NCBI RefSeq assembly: GCF_001949145.1
Contig: NW_019091571.1
Span: 17,803 to 80,455, forward strand
DNA length: 62,653 nucleotides
Origin: Acanthaster planci
Taxonomy: Eukaryota; Echinodermata; Asteroidea; Valvatida; Acanthasteridae
Reading direction: 5' to 3'
This document shows, in pieces, positions 46,205 to 61,200 of the stretch; within the stretch, counting starts at the first letter, position 1; every line of letters begins with the position of its first letter. The translations under genes were made by a program, and so were the position numbers. Under the pieces are notes generated by a model. It ran no database searches, was not told where the DNA came from, and saw nothing but the letters and a program-made list of their open reading frames with translations.

Positions 46205-49200
46205 ATGAAGACCACTGTCAAGCTGGGTTTGACGGTCTCCGTTCTGTGGCTGGCCAGTCTTGTCTTCCTGAGCGGCACACTGTTCCCCCATTGGGAGGAG
46301 GGGGCAGGGCAAGGGGGAGAGTTCAAAAGTGGGGCCGCCCTGGAGCTGAACCAGTTGTCCAAAGAGCTGCATCGTATGAGGAGGCAGAATGATGAACTAC
46401 GCAAGCAGGCGCAACAACTCAGGTATTGTACATGTACCGGTACATAGGTTTGATAATTCTTGCCAGTGGCTGGGGAATTTCAAGGTGTAGTTATCCTTTC
46501 ATATTATCGAAAAGTTAACGTAAATTGAATATACATGTAGGAATAACGCTTACCACCTGTAAATTCATTCCACCTGAAATGTTCTTATCAAGCAGAAAAC
46601 AGCTGTTGGAGACACCAATATTTCACAAAAATGAGCCAAATTGCAAAGTTTTGTAAACACTCTGATGGTAGCCTTTATTCACCACCCAGTCCACTCCGAG
46701 CGGACTAAAAGAGGGTGTGTTTATAATGGGATCAGTGGCGCGTTTGACGCAGACCACGCTGAGTACGCTTAATGAATTTATTCCTTAATGTATGGTCTTT
46801 GCGTACACACAGGATGCGTGCAAGAACCCGCTTGGAAATCTTACTACCATCTGTCTTTCTTTTGCCGCTTGGGGGTGCACTTCAACTCAGGGTGGTCTGG
46901 TGTACTGTTTGCAAATATGAGCCTCAGTGCTTTGTTCTAATTCCGTGACCTAACTAGGGATCCCCTCATGCTTACAGCAACCCTTGTTTTTCCCGAGAAA
47001 GTACCCCTATTACTGTGAATCAATGAAAACAGTTCTAGCGTTTACCTAATAATGCACATTTAGCTATTGGAAGTATGAGAATTACTATGCAAATCTTGGA
47101 TGTTTTCCACCATATTGTCAATATTTGAATAATTATTTGACCTTTTCCCTTCTTTTGACAGGGACCTGGTTGAATTCAGAGCTACCGACGTTGAAGACAA
47201 CCAAGCACTCATCTTACAAGAAAAACTTGCCCAAGCTAATAACATACTAGAAAAGCTGAATAAAGATGGCATACAGAGAGACAGCTACCGTGGGGGTAAG
47301 TCATTATTACAGCTTGATTTGCTTCTTGGCCATGAATCAGCAATCAGATTCTACCATCTGTCATTGCTGGTGATGATGGTATATTAGATTCCAATCACAG
47401 AGACCCTGGATAGCTGAGTGGTTGAGTGGTTATGAAATTGGGACTAGCCAGAAGGAGGTTGTTGATTCAGCATTAGCCCCGTGCGACCTTGTATTCTCAT
47501 GTTTCTGTCATCAAAAAGCATTAAGGATAATTATACCATGATGATGCAAGATCAGTTCTTGATGTGGAGAGAAAAACAAAAAATTGTATAAATTTCTGTT
47601 GTATTTTTGACTTTGTGTGTGTTGCTAATATTATATTAAAATGTGATTTTTAAATGATTTCTCTGTAAATGCATCAATCCACCTGTTGCTCAAGCACTGA
47701 AGACTATTAGGGTTATTCAGAACCCTAAATTTGTTTGCATCAGAAAAAATATGGATAGAAAAATGGAAAGTATTTTTTTTATGTTTACAGTTGAACAAAC
47801 TCCATACTCAAACATAAAGAATTTACATGTGTAAATACAAGAAATTCAGTCTAGAAAATCAAATGTAACACTCGACGTAGACGAAAGGGAAAAGCTTCTT
47901 CAATTAAACCTTCATCAAATTTTGAATGGAGAAGAAATGTATAATCCTACAGAGCTATACTGGGTATCACCAGGAATGCACAAAGAGGGTTTCCATGTTC
48001 TTGAAGATGTACATGTACATGTAAATGAATTTTTAACTCAGGTTGCATGGAACTTCCTGTTTTTTGATCTCACACAGCTACTTGTAGATGATCTTTCTTT
48101 TCCAGAGTTTGTCTAGGTTGATTCCTGGCAGTGAATATCACGGAGAACCACAGTTCATGTTGAACTTTGTGAATTAATGAGGGACTTACTGCTCTCCTGT
48201 AATCAAGGAATGAAGACAGTAAACCAGTCTTGATTTGACAAAACTGTTGTTGGTGTGGGTTTTCTTTGGCCATTTCATACACAATTTATGAGCAGTTTCA
48301 TTGGTTATGTTGATTTATACAATAGATTAAAGATTGATTCATTCAACCAATGATTAAAAGAAAAACAGTCAAAGGAATTTGTAATGTTGGACTCGCATAA
48401 ACATACAAATAACTCCATTAAAAATACCATACAATTAAACTAATTAAACTAATTACCACAGAGATTAAAACAAACTTTACAATTGCTGTACACATACTCA
48501 TTTCATAAAATCCCATTTAAACCCCAGACAAATAATGGTGTGAATCTGTTTCTAAATGATCAATAATTCCCATTATTAAAAACATGCAGGGCTGATGGCA
48601 TAACACTGTTTTTGAAACGGTTGGTTTATGCACCCATTGATCTCATCCTCCTTCCTGAAGGCATCACATGGAAGAACTCACTTACTGGATGATGCATATC
48701 ATTAACAATATTTTGGACACACTTCCTCATTCTCCTATCATAAATCGATTTCATGTCATCCAACTTAACTCCTATTATGTGTGATGCACTTTTAACCACC
48801 CGATCCAATCTATCAATTTCACACTTAGGAGTAGCATTGAACCAGACAATAATAGAGCCGGTCAGACAAGATTCAATTACGCATCTATAAAAATTGAGCA
48901 AAATATGTCTGCTCACACCAAATGATTTTAGTCTACGTAAAAAATACAAACCCTGTTGGCCCCTTATGTATGTTCTGGTACCTACCGGTGTAACTGCACT
49001 AAAGGAATACATGAATCTTTCCACAGCATTGGGACTGCCATGCAGTGTTCACTTTAAGAAAATGCAAACAGAAATTTGTCTTTACCAAACAGACAGCCAT
49101 AAGTGCCATTTGAACAGCCCTCAGTCAGCTTTGTTTGTTACTCTTTGTGATTGTGATGGATTGCAATTATTGCGCCATTGGAACAGGACAAAGTCTTGGG

Positions 49201-52200
49201 GGGGGTATCTCAATGTTTCTGACAGATCTCCTTTCTCAGCCCAATTCCAGCAACATCCATTGGTTCAAAGTCCCCCAATATCCAACAGACCGCTCAAAAA
49301 ATACCAATTATCCTCAGCGGTGGAACAGGCCGATGGTGTAACTAAAGAAAGAATTAATATTTAAGAATCCATAGACATTTCTGTATCATTATTTACATGT
49401 GCCGGTACATTTCACTATCAGTGTTTAACAAAATGAAAGAGTTCTGAATAATGCTTCTGGTACTGTAGCTTGCAAGCTGCCGTGAAGAACTGACAAGTTG
49501 ATGAGCTTGGTGGAAAAGCCACGGAATACAAAACATATGGAGGAAACCGTTAGATTTAGGGAGGGCTGGAAGCTCAATCCTCCTGCCGGCCAAGGTTGGA
49601 TTCAAACCCCAAGTTACAGACATGGTAGATGGGAAAGTAACTCAAAAACTCCGCTTCTTCTGAGCTTCTTCAGAAGTGACTCCTTTGCTGTCTGGGGAAT
49701 TTAATTTAAATGGCTACAACTCAAAGTCCAGTATGAACATGCCTATTTGAGGCTTGCTTAAAACCTTACCTTTGTGCTCCTGTCATGTGCATAAATATCC
49801 TTTTACATCAGGTGAAAGAATCCTCTCCTTTCTTCACAGAAAGAGAAATGGGTACCCATTCCAAAAAATACCCACAAATACATAGACCTAATTGATACAG
49901 AGTTTTCATGCATACTCGTTAATCGCTCACTAGAATTCATTGAGACATTTAATCTATCTCTGTTCAGTAGGATTCATTCCATATCTTAAAACTATTCTGA
50001 AAAATAATGCAAGTATTTGTGAGTAGCACACAAAATCAGACACAGACCTCTGTAGCTCTCCTGTATTTGTTGCCACCTTCTGGAATCTAGGAAACAGAAT
50101 TAATTTAATCAATAAGAGGGAATTGATTCTGCAAAATCTGAAACTGTGACTCTGATTGCATGTCATGAATTAATTGTAATTGATTCTGGCATGAACTAGC
50201 CAAACACAGCGTACATGCACTGCATGCTTTATTTCCAGCCACAACATTGAGACATGAAAGGCAGATTCGTCTAAATTGTCTGAAATTTATTTCTTCTGCA
50301 GATGTAGCAGCAGAAGCACGGTATTCCTGCATCAGCAACAGCCCTAGCGTACAGCAGGAGAAACTCCTCAGACGCATTCACAATGGCGTGGTGGAAATCT
50401 GGTACTACCTCAAGGCTGAACTTCAGAAGGTAAAAATGCTGAGTACCAGTGAGAAAGTGAAAGAGAAAGTGGATCAGATGATGGAGGACGCTGGTCACCA
50501 ACAGAGGTGAGGACGTAACAAATATTGACATTACATGTATTTTTCTAATTTCTAAGTACAACAAATATAAAAAATGTCCATGTGTACATGTACATCATAA
50601 TATCATTAATCCACTTGCACCATGGAGGGGGAGGAGCAAGTTGCCTCAGTGTTCAGTGTTCATTGATTGTGTGAAAGCTGGAGCTGTTTGTTCTCTCTGA
50701 GCTGAATACTTATTGATTAGTATGTGGGGATTTTGCCTTATGTGCCTGATGAGCAGGGGTAATGTGATGTTGCATCTTCTACTTTATCTAAACATCCAAC
50801 TTATTACAAAAATACTGTATTCCCAATTAATTTTGCAATTGTTGTATAGTGCATAATTGACAATTCAAAACAGATTTTTGTCAAGTGGGATGTTAATTCT
50901 TGTGTTTACTTGGTTCTGAACATTTATGGTGTCCATGCCATACAGCAAGATGGACAGACAAAAGACTTTTGTATTCACAAAGATTAAGTTATAATCAATG
51001 CTCAGAAAGATAAAAATATTAATTCAAATCTGACATCTTCCATTTCAAAGTAATGATATACATTACATCTGTACATCCGTGTGGCATAAATTTCATGCAT
51101 GCAGCCCTCATACATGTACATGTAGTTCAAATGCTAAATGCTTTTCCAGATGCCAATGTACCGGTACGTTAGAAAAAAGTCATCAGCTTACTGAAGATAT
51201 TCAGCTTCACTTATAGAGACAAAAAAAACAAAACAGATGGGGAATATTGATCAAGGAGCTGTACATGTATGCCTCGTCAGCACAGAACATTGAAGTAGCT
51301 CCTAATTAATATTCGCAACAGAAAAAAAGAAACACTTATTGGTATATTTAATCATAATTAACAGCTACAGTACTATCACTGTGACGGTGACGGTAGATAA
51401 AGCTGGTAGTAGTCTTTAATTGGATCATTTCTTATCCGGTCATGTACCTGTACCAGAGGGGGTGAGCCAGTGATCACTTTAGCTCAATTATGTCCACATC
51501 AATAGCTGCATTGCCCCAGGCAGAGGAAATTAACCATGTTTTCCTTGCGTTCTCCCACCTTTATATTCATGAACAGCTTTCAGTGTGGCAAAAAAATTAT
51601 GGATTCCTGTTGCCTGAGGATAGAAATGCATGAAAATTGTAATGTATGCAGACCGAATAAGGCATATGTACAAAGTTACATTAAATACAAGGCATTATTG
51701 AGAATTGAAATTTGTAACATTGTAATGTGTGTCTATTTATAGGAATGAATCAAGAATATTCAGTGCAAGGTGTCATGTCCAGCTTGCATTCATTGTGTCC
51801 ATTTTTGGGGCAATGCTTTAAACTTTTATTGTTTTCCTGTAAAATGTAATTTCTGTAAATTTTCAGTCTGGATATTTGTATTTTATAGTCCAGAAAGAAA
51901 AAAACCATTCAGCATTTGGATTAAAATTTGATTGTAATCTTTCCATATCTTGACTTGTTGGGACCGGTATCAGTACAGTTACATTACATTGTATACATTG
52001 AAATCTACTGGCATTTCTTGCCTCATAACCTTTACTTTAAATGGCATGCCATGGCATAGACAATACCTCAGTACGGGGGATTCACAATAGTTTGCAATAC
52101 ATTGGCCAATCATAACGCGCAAAATTTGTCGGCCCTTTCCAAATGCGCATTGGGTCGACAAATTTCACACATTATGATTGGCCAACTCGTTGCAAACTTT

Positions 52201-55200
52201 TGATGGCGCACTGTTGTGAAACGGCCGTATTCGCTGTGGTCAAATTCATGCATGTTACACTATACATCACAGTTCACATTTTAGGGATAACTCATTTTAC
52301 AGATAATTAATAAGTCAAAGGTTATGAGAGTCATATTTTGGAGAAGGGGAACCGTAAATTAGAGATTGGTGTATTGGTGCTGTTCAAAGCGGCCATCACT
52401 TAAAATGAATGTAAACTGTTTTACCGGTGTAAATTTGAACAAATTTTCAAGGCTAACATGTTGGAACTGATGAGCATACAATGTACCGGTACTATATTTG
52501 TTTTGATTTTGTAAATGAATTTACATTTTCTTGGAATACACTCTTAAAATATCAGTTACAATTTTTGGCACCATTACGATCTTTTTTTTTACACGTAGGG
52601 TGTATTTTGCCATTTGGCGAAAGAAATACCATTTCATGTACATGTAGGTCAGACACTTACAGTAACACCACTCATGTTGGTGGTGCCCTAAACAAACAGA
52701 TTTTAGACTTTATTATGATTGGGAAATGTACAGAAGTGGTATTATATAATGTACGAGCTACATGTACGTACAGTATACGTACCACTCAGAAACTTGTGAA
52801 GCTGTTCTCAGGTGTTGACATATTAACATGAAGAGTATATGTACATCAAATTACATGCCGGCGTATTGGTTGAATGTAAAGCTGGAAATTGGAATGGACT
52901 TCAAATAATGGACTGTGAATACAAAATATGAATAAGGGTATAAAGGCTGATGGAGCAGTCTGAACACATGACCAAGTACAGGATAGGGGCCTTTGTGTTG
53001 GGATGAGAGTGGACAAGCCAAACATAAGGTCCATTACAGTACTAGGACCCTTTTGCATTCTGTACTTGTTTGAACCAATCCATCATACTTTCATTGCCAT
53101 TTGTACCTGTCGGTGTATCTTTTTTCATGTAGAAGTCCATCAGATGTGATAACTGATACTTTTCTCTGAGATTTTGTTTGTCAATTTTACCTCCTTGTGT
53201 GCTCTGTACTATAATCTCTTCATATGAAAGTAGGAGTTAAATTTCATGTGGATTCGGGGAAGTACGCGGTATTTAAATCCATACTGTGGTTGATATGTAG
53301 TTTTATCATTGGTTGAAAACTACCAGTACTCAAGACGGGCTCTTGATCAATAGGATCAGGCAAACAGTCCATAAGGTATAGTAGAAGTCATGATAAAAAC
53401 AATCTTAGACACATACATGTACTGTACATGTATGCATTTTTAGTGAAGAGCTACCGGCAAATGAAAAGAACATTTATTGATTATACATACTGGACTTGGA
53501 TATGCTCTTCAATTACACTTGGTCTTTGCTCTGTGATGTACATGTACCAACACTAATTGCTGCACTGTACCAAGAATGTATGGAATTGTAAGCTTTCCCT
53601 GGGTTTTTCCCTCAAACGTTGATTTGCAGTTTGCTCCACAGTGAGTTATTGTTGATAGACTTACAGTAATACATTGTAATTTAACCCAACTCTCTGGCCT
53701 GGAATTCATGAAATTCTTGTAAATGTACCTGTACCAGTGCAGTGAATCCTTTTGCCATGGGTTGGAGGATCTTTGTTATCACGATGCTAAAATTAATCAC
53801 ACATTTTTCAAGGGACCCTGTAAACAACAAGTACCGTTTCTTATACATGTACATGCATAATCATATTAACTCGCTAATGTCCTGTTGTAATGGCTACCTG
53901 TCTTCAGTATGTTGCTGGCAAGTGTACGTGTACTATTGATTGTGTTGACTCACAGTAAGAGCCATGCAGACATGAAAATACCTCTCAGCATAATGAATCA
54001 ATGATCAGTTCATACAGCATCGATTTCTACAGGTAGGCACACTCATCCAGGATTTGGACTCGGTGTTCTTGTAATTAGTTTGCTTGTTATTGTAGTATTG
54101 CTTCAAATGTCCAGGTGACAGGTATTAAAAAACAAGTGCCAAGAGGTCCAGGGCACTATTAAAAAATTCTGTCATAGGTCCAGGAGCATATTTTGTATTG
54201 AGAATAAAAGCGACATGTCTGCAACATGATTCTACCGGTATTTGCCTTTGAAAATATCAAATCAAAATGTTTAGAAGTCTTGACATGTACTCTACAGGTA
54301 TTTACATGTACATGTACATGCAGTATCCTTGAAATGACACCAAATTACAGAATTATCCAAATCCACATATGACAAATGCTTGTTAAGGGATTTTTTATAA
54401 ATATTTTCATGTTGAATTTGACATTGGTAATTTACATACCGGTACTTGTCAAAACTGCTATGGTAATCTCCATCTTTTCAAAACCCATTTTGTAGATTAT
54501 TAGGAAATGTGCTGTAATTTCAACTCAGTGTTCGGGTATTGGGGTATATCTAGTTCTAAACAGGCAGGGGAAATCAGTTCTGCACACATGTTACGTATGA
54601 GTGATCTTCTTGAAGGAGATCTTCTTGAATTTTTTTTTAATTCTGAAAAAATACTGTTTTTGATGAGTGCCTGTACCAAGTTCTGTAAAATTAAATTTCA
54701 CAGAACTTGGTTCACAGTGCTTGTAGAATGGTTCTCTTAATGAATCTCAAGGGGTGTTCAGAAACAGACGACCTGGGGTGAAATGCTTCACGTAGAGGAG
54801 CCTTATGAAGTGGAGAATTCAATAAACATTTGGACAGGACAGCATACAAAATACTCCGTTCACATGTCCAGTGACAGCCTTGTGCATCAGATCTGTACAG
54901 ATCAGGTGCATAATGAATCGTATTAAACTGTGAGATGAACCGGAAATGCTGTATATGTACCATTGGTCTGCCAAGGAAAAATTCTCAATCATTGAATATT
55001 TGTGTTGTCATAAAACTACTGAAGATGTTTGAAGTACATGTACATGTTCATTCCCAAATGTATTGATTTTAATATTCAGAAGCAGACAGAAAGGATCAAT
55101 AAAGAAATATTTGGACATCTTGTTTATTAGTTTGATGAGCCGACTTGCCTGGTCCAAGTTGACAGGGCATTTCTTCATCAACTGTAATGAATTCTGTAAA

Positions 55201-58200
55201 AATGCTGCGTTTCAAATGTAAAGAAGATAGATACATCAGAATATTTCCATGCAGTCACAATTCTTTCATTTACTGATCTCGTGAAGACAAGCTCAAATCT
55301 CGAAAAGGAGGGAATGATTGATTTGAATAAAGATACACACATTAGAAAGTAAGAAATCATTTCTGGGTCTTGTAATGACAAATCTCTTGGTCTTTCAAAG
55401 GAACATATAAATGATTTAAAGATACCTATATGTAAAGAGTTTGGAATCATCATAATTATACCATATCAAATGCATACACGTACCAGAACATGTGCATGTG
55501 CTGTTATATTTAAAAGTATTAACCCTGGACAAAAATGAACTGAGCATTTTTAAGTGGTTTTGCTTTTTAAAAAAGTCCTACTGCATGACACGACCTCTGC
55601 CTCCAGATATTTTATTTATTTCCCAGCTGTGTTTGGATTTCTTTCCACCGAGTCAACTGTGATCATGCTGTTGCTTGCAACAGTTAAAATCACTTTCAGG
55701 CCAGTGAAAGCTGCACTGTTATTTTTCCAGTGGACAAGTAAGGAAAAATACAATAATATTTTGAATAAATTGACTTTTTCCCTGGTTTTTGATTTTGTCT
55801 CTCTTAATTTTTGTTCTTTATGTTCATACACGCAGGTCCATCATTGTAGATATTTACAACTTGAGCAGGGTAGATAACAAGACAATATGGAGAACCAAAG
55901 AGGCAAAATCATTGAGTGATTTGGTGCAGAGGAGGTTTCAGTATTTACAGGTATGGATGGTTGAGACAAAACAGAACATTTTTTTCATTACCGGTACTTG
56001 CCTCTAGCAATCATGATTATGCAGATTGTGGACCAGTTTAGTGAAATTGTCTGTTTTCAATCCTTGGAAAGTCAGCTTCTTTTAATCATTGATTTCACTC
56101 ATTGTTGCAACTTATTCATCTCATTCTATTTACAAAAGTCTTTCTTGGTAAGATGACCCAAAGACCCACTGTAACTTTGACTCTGTCACCATGAAACTTG
56201 CAATGCATCTAGCTCAGTGTGCATTTCTTGGATTCGCAGGGTCCATCTAGAATAAGCCTTTTGCGAGTTAACTTTGAATAAAATCTGGTACACTGGGTTG
56301 TCTGATTATACATAAACAGAAACAATAAACATAACAATTTGAATTTGAAGATTAATGAAGAGAGTGTCGTTATACTTCGTGATTCAGGGCAAGCTTTTTC
56401 ATAGTAACCACCATCTCTGGAATGGACTGGTTCCTTTGTGCCCTTCTTAGCCATTGAAAACAATGCATTGGTGCAAGGCGTCTATTATGCAACTAAGCAA
56501 CAGCTTGCCCCGAATCACGAGATATAGCAACAGTGTCTTTAGTATGGAGAGTTCAAATTGTAATATTCATGTAAATAAAAGAACTCAGTGTACCAGATTT
56601 TATTCAAATTTAACTCGCAGGAGGCTTATTACTATTTTTGAATCATAAAAAAAGGTGCGATGATGCCTAGAGCTTTGTGAGATTCTCCGCTGGTCACAAG
56701 GCTTCAATCCTCTCCCACTTTGCAGAATCCCACAGAGTGTAACACAGCCCAGAAAGTGGTCTGCAATCTGAATAAGGGCTGTGGCTACGGATGCCAAGTC
56801 CACCATGTAGCTTACTGCATGATTGTAGCTTATGCCACACAGCGAACCCTCATTCTGCAGTCCCATGGCTGGCGCTATGCTCCCGAAGGCTGGGAGAAGT
56901 TCTTTCTTCCTCTCAGTGAGACTTGTCATGATCGGCGAGGCTCCAGTACGGCCAGATGGGGTTGTAAGTACACTGTTTCAGGACGTCAGAATGTTTACGT
57001 CAAAATGTTACATTTTTTAATAAGTCAAGAGAGAAACTGTGAAGGTGATAACCTGAACTAAGAAAATTGGCTGGCAAAGATTTTGAGCCCATAATGTCAG
57101 GGACACTCGACTGGTACTCTGTCAACTTAATTATCCAACCCTGTGTTGGTTGTCTCCTAAATTGGGATTGTCTGTTTTTGTTCTTTTTTGGGGGGGAGGG
57201 GAATCTTCTGAGTAAGCTTGGCATGCCTGCATTATCAAATGCAGTGTTTTGTTTTGGAAATTAGTTTCTGGAAGGAATTGATTTTGTTGATTTGTTGACA
57301 GTTTTGTGCATGGTCTTAATTTGCATGTAAATTGCGTACTCATTTGAATAAGTGCATGGAGTGTTGTAGCTGATTTCCTTTCTTTTCTGTTAGTGTTAGC
57401 ATGACCATCTCCTCTTGTCACCTAGTCCCATCCAGCTCAGTGTCATCACAAGAGAAAAAGGACTGACTCAATCCACCAATCAGATTGCCAGAATTAGTGC
57501 ATGAGGTATTTGTTACTGTTGGCAACAGATATAATTTGACACTGATTTGCACATAAGCCCAATAATGGGCATGGCTTGCACCTCAGGTTTCAAAGTATCA
57601 TGCCTTAAAGTTCTCTTAACTTTTCACTTTTGGAATTCAGTTTGGAAAATTGCTCCTTTATGGAAATGCTTTTATATTATTATTAATGATTTGAAAAAAC
57701 TCACAGCCGAAAGGCTGAATTACAGTCAATTTTACATTAAGATATAATAGATAAAAATAAATGTAAAAAGTATCTCTATCTGAACAATTACCGAAGAAAA
57801 GAATTACACTGATTCAAAACACAATTAACCTAATTTAAAAGACAAATAACTACACAAAGACAAGTTAAGAATCTATGAAAATGCAAAATGACAGTAATTT
57901 AGATTTTATTATCCAAAATAAAAACTAGTTTTTGCGGGCAGTGTTGAGTGAAAAATGGAGAAAGAAATCTAATGCACAATATATAGGCTGTGTCAAAGTG
58001 TGTCCAGAACAGACCAAACAAACATAGCATCCTTCTTTAACAAAGTGTGTCATAAGTGTAATTTGTCAAAAAAATAAAGCCGACAGTTGGTAAAGTACTC
58101 ATCCTGCTGATGTGGTGAGTACATGTACTTTATACGTTGGGTAAGGGCAAAACCTGTTATTAAAATTACATGTACTTTACCAGAAATTGGCTTTATTTCT

Positions 58201-61200
58201 TGTAAAGAACACTTAAAACACAACTTTGCTGTGGGAGGACACCATGTTTGTTGATGTTTGATACCCACTCTAGGTCATGTGACTTAACAGGTGCAAGTGA
58301 TCTATTAGTTACCAATGTACTGTTCTCTTTTGGGGCCCAGAGCAGAGGATAGTGGAGGAAATGATTAGTTTTACTGGCTTGCAACTTTTCCTTGGATCAG
58401 CTGATTTCCTCGTTTTTCACTTCACACTCCTGCCATTGAAAATTGAAAAACACACTGTACAAAGTCTCGTAAAGATTGGAATTTCCTCATTTTTTGTCAA
58501 AGTCAAAGTGGCATGGGCGGTTTTAGAAGTGAGAGTAATGACTACAAATATTCCAGGGTCTGGTAGGACTAAAAACTTGATCCACATATCAGCCCAGGTG
58601 GGATTTAAACCTGGGTCACTGATGTAGAAGGTGAGCAAAGGACCACTACACCAACCTGACTTCCTGATGCCCTATGTTAAGCAGTGTTTAGAAAGCCCCA
58701 AATCTGCAGGGATCTTTACCTTGTCTGCAAGTGCTTTCTCATAAATTTTTCACACCCAGTGTAACGAAAAGACTTTTTTGAGGACTTCAGCAATCAAAGG
58801 ATGTATCTCACATGAATCAAATACGTGTATGTTAGCTACACTTAACATCGATTGTCGGAAACATAAGCTGCATTATGTAATAATAACATCCGTAATGATC
58901 CTCCAAATTGGCCGCAGACTTTTGAAGGATTCTTGTCGACAATAACAAAATTTAATTGGATTTTTCAAGGGTCTAGGATTATCCCAATTAACTGAAATCT
59001 AAATCTCCCTACCAAACCAACAGCTTTCAACACCGAGCATTTTACAAAACATGAAAGCTTCAAGTGAGAGGACTTGCTTGAAAATACAATGTCTTGACAA
59101 AGATTATTTTACAAAGTGTACAATTTGAGAAGGACTACTTCATGAAGCTAAAACATCAATGGCAAAGTGTTTGCTAGTCATAATTAATCTGCATTTGCCG
59201 TGGATCCACGTGGCAGGTGTGGCAAGCAAGTCTATAGTCAATTTTTTTGGAGGGAATAAACCGAGTCATACAAGTAGCTACATAGTATTCACATCCTCAT
59301 GGCAGAGATGGATGAATTGTCTGAAAAAAAAGAGAGCGAGAGACTTCAGACTCCCTCGCATTACAGCAAAACCCATTATGCGCCACTTCTCGAGCAGTCA
59401 ATTTTGTTGATGTATGCTAGATTGAAATTTAATGGGGATCGACGGGTGGGGGGGAAAAATGGGGTTGTATTGATGTCATATCCTGCAGTGCCCCATTTCC
59501 AGTAATAAATGCAGCCCCAGAATGGAATGGATTATGACAGCTACTACACCGTATATCAATAACTGAATAATTGAAAATGTGACAGCAATATCGTCAATGC
59601 CTGATGGCAGTAGTTGTGATCGCTTTCATACCAAAAATTTCAGGAACACAGCCTGTCAACATCAGTATTTATTCCTTTGTTGATACCAAATTCATTCTCT
59701 GTACCCACACCTGCAAAGATCAACAATTTTCAAATAAGTTTCTAAAAACTCCGAAACAGAAAACATGGCACCATTGTGAGATAAACAAAATTAATCTCTA
59801 GATTTTTGGCCAGGTATGTCCACAGCGGTTAAGTTTTACCCCCAAAATGGGAACATCTCTGACGTTTTAATGTCTTGTGTGCTATTGCCCCTCAATATCA
59901 TATACTTGTATGAATATACAAAATTGTATACTTTTATTGTTTGAGTGCCTGTGAACAGTCTGTTCCTCAGTTAAACTTTTTTGCTCACAGAGATACACGG
60001 TTCGTTATCTGCACAGTTGACATCACTTTTATAGCAAAGTGAAATATATTTTGCTGTCCATGTCTTATTGAAGTAGTGCACCTTTTGGTTCACACTTGAG
60101 TCATATCTTATAGCAGCAGTTTCGTTATTAGGATCCATAGTGCTTTAGTAGACATAAAATAATACTAACCAAGCTTACATGGTTCGGAGAAGTTGGCGAA
60201 GAGCCGTCAGTGAGCATCACCAGTGGTGTTTTGGCTTGTAAACCATTTTTAGGTCTTTTCACACTGCAGCCTCTCAACCTGGGTTGAACTCGACCTTGGG
60301 TGACCCATGACCATCCTGGGTTGAAAATATGATTCTACCCATGTTCAACCTGGCGTTGTTTCAGCCTGGTTTTGTTCAAACCAAGTTTATCTGGGCAAGT
60401 TTAACCCGGAAATCAGCATAAACGATTTTCAACCCGGGTTGAAAAATCTCAACCTTGGTCCAGAGCAGGGTTGAATTCAACCTGTCTTGAAATCAATCTC
60501 GGGGTTAACGCAGGGTTGGCACAGGGTTGAAAATTGTAAATGTGAGTCATTGCCAGTTTTTAACCCTGCATCAACCCTGAGATTTGTCCAGTGTGAATAG
60601 GCCTTTTGCTGCACTAAGCAAATATTGATGCACTGCAGCTTCATAAGACTGTCGCCTTATTTTTTTCATTGTTAACCCTTGATGACTAACGACACCCTCA
60701 ACAGTTCATACAGCCAACTTGCCTATTAATTACTGTTTGGCTTGCCATCTTTAGACTAATAAGACTAATCCAAGGACTTTTTCGTAATGACAAGTGTCAT
60801 ACTCAGTCTGGAGTGTTACCATATTTGGATAGCCTATTACATTACAATCTCGCACAATCTGACCAATCAGAAGGCTTGTTCTAGCAGCCTGCAACAGATT
60901 GCATGGGTGTTTCCATGTTACAGGGTGCTTTTCTTACATTTTGCAGCATATGGAGAAAAAAAATTTCAGTTACAAAAATTTGAAATTACAGAAAACCTGA
61001 CTACAGACATAAACTGGAAGTTCTAAAACACGTTTGTACGGATGGGATTTAAAATTCGTCGTTGCCAACTTGAGATATTCAAACTTGAATTTTGGCAAAA
61101 CTTGCTCTATCAGTATAAGAAAGGTCACTATGCCCATACGTGGTGATACTCTAGGCTTGTACTTGCACTTGTAGAATTGCACTTGACTAGAACTGCACTG

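Noticed and set aside
49135-49364. Plus-strand frame rich in Ser/Gln/Pro after the LINE fragment
   Set aside because: Probably repeat-derived. No domain, no splice sites, and it lies in the FUT8 intron beside a SINE-like piece.
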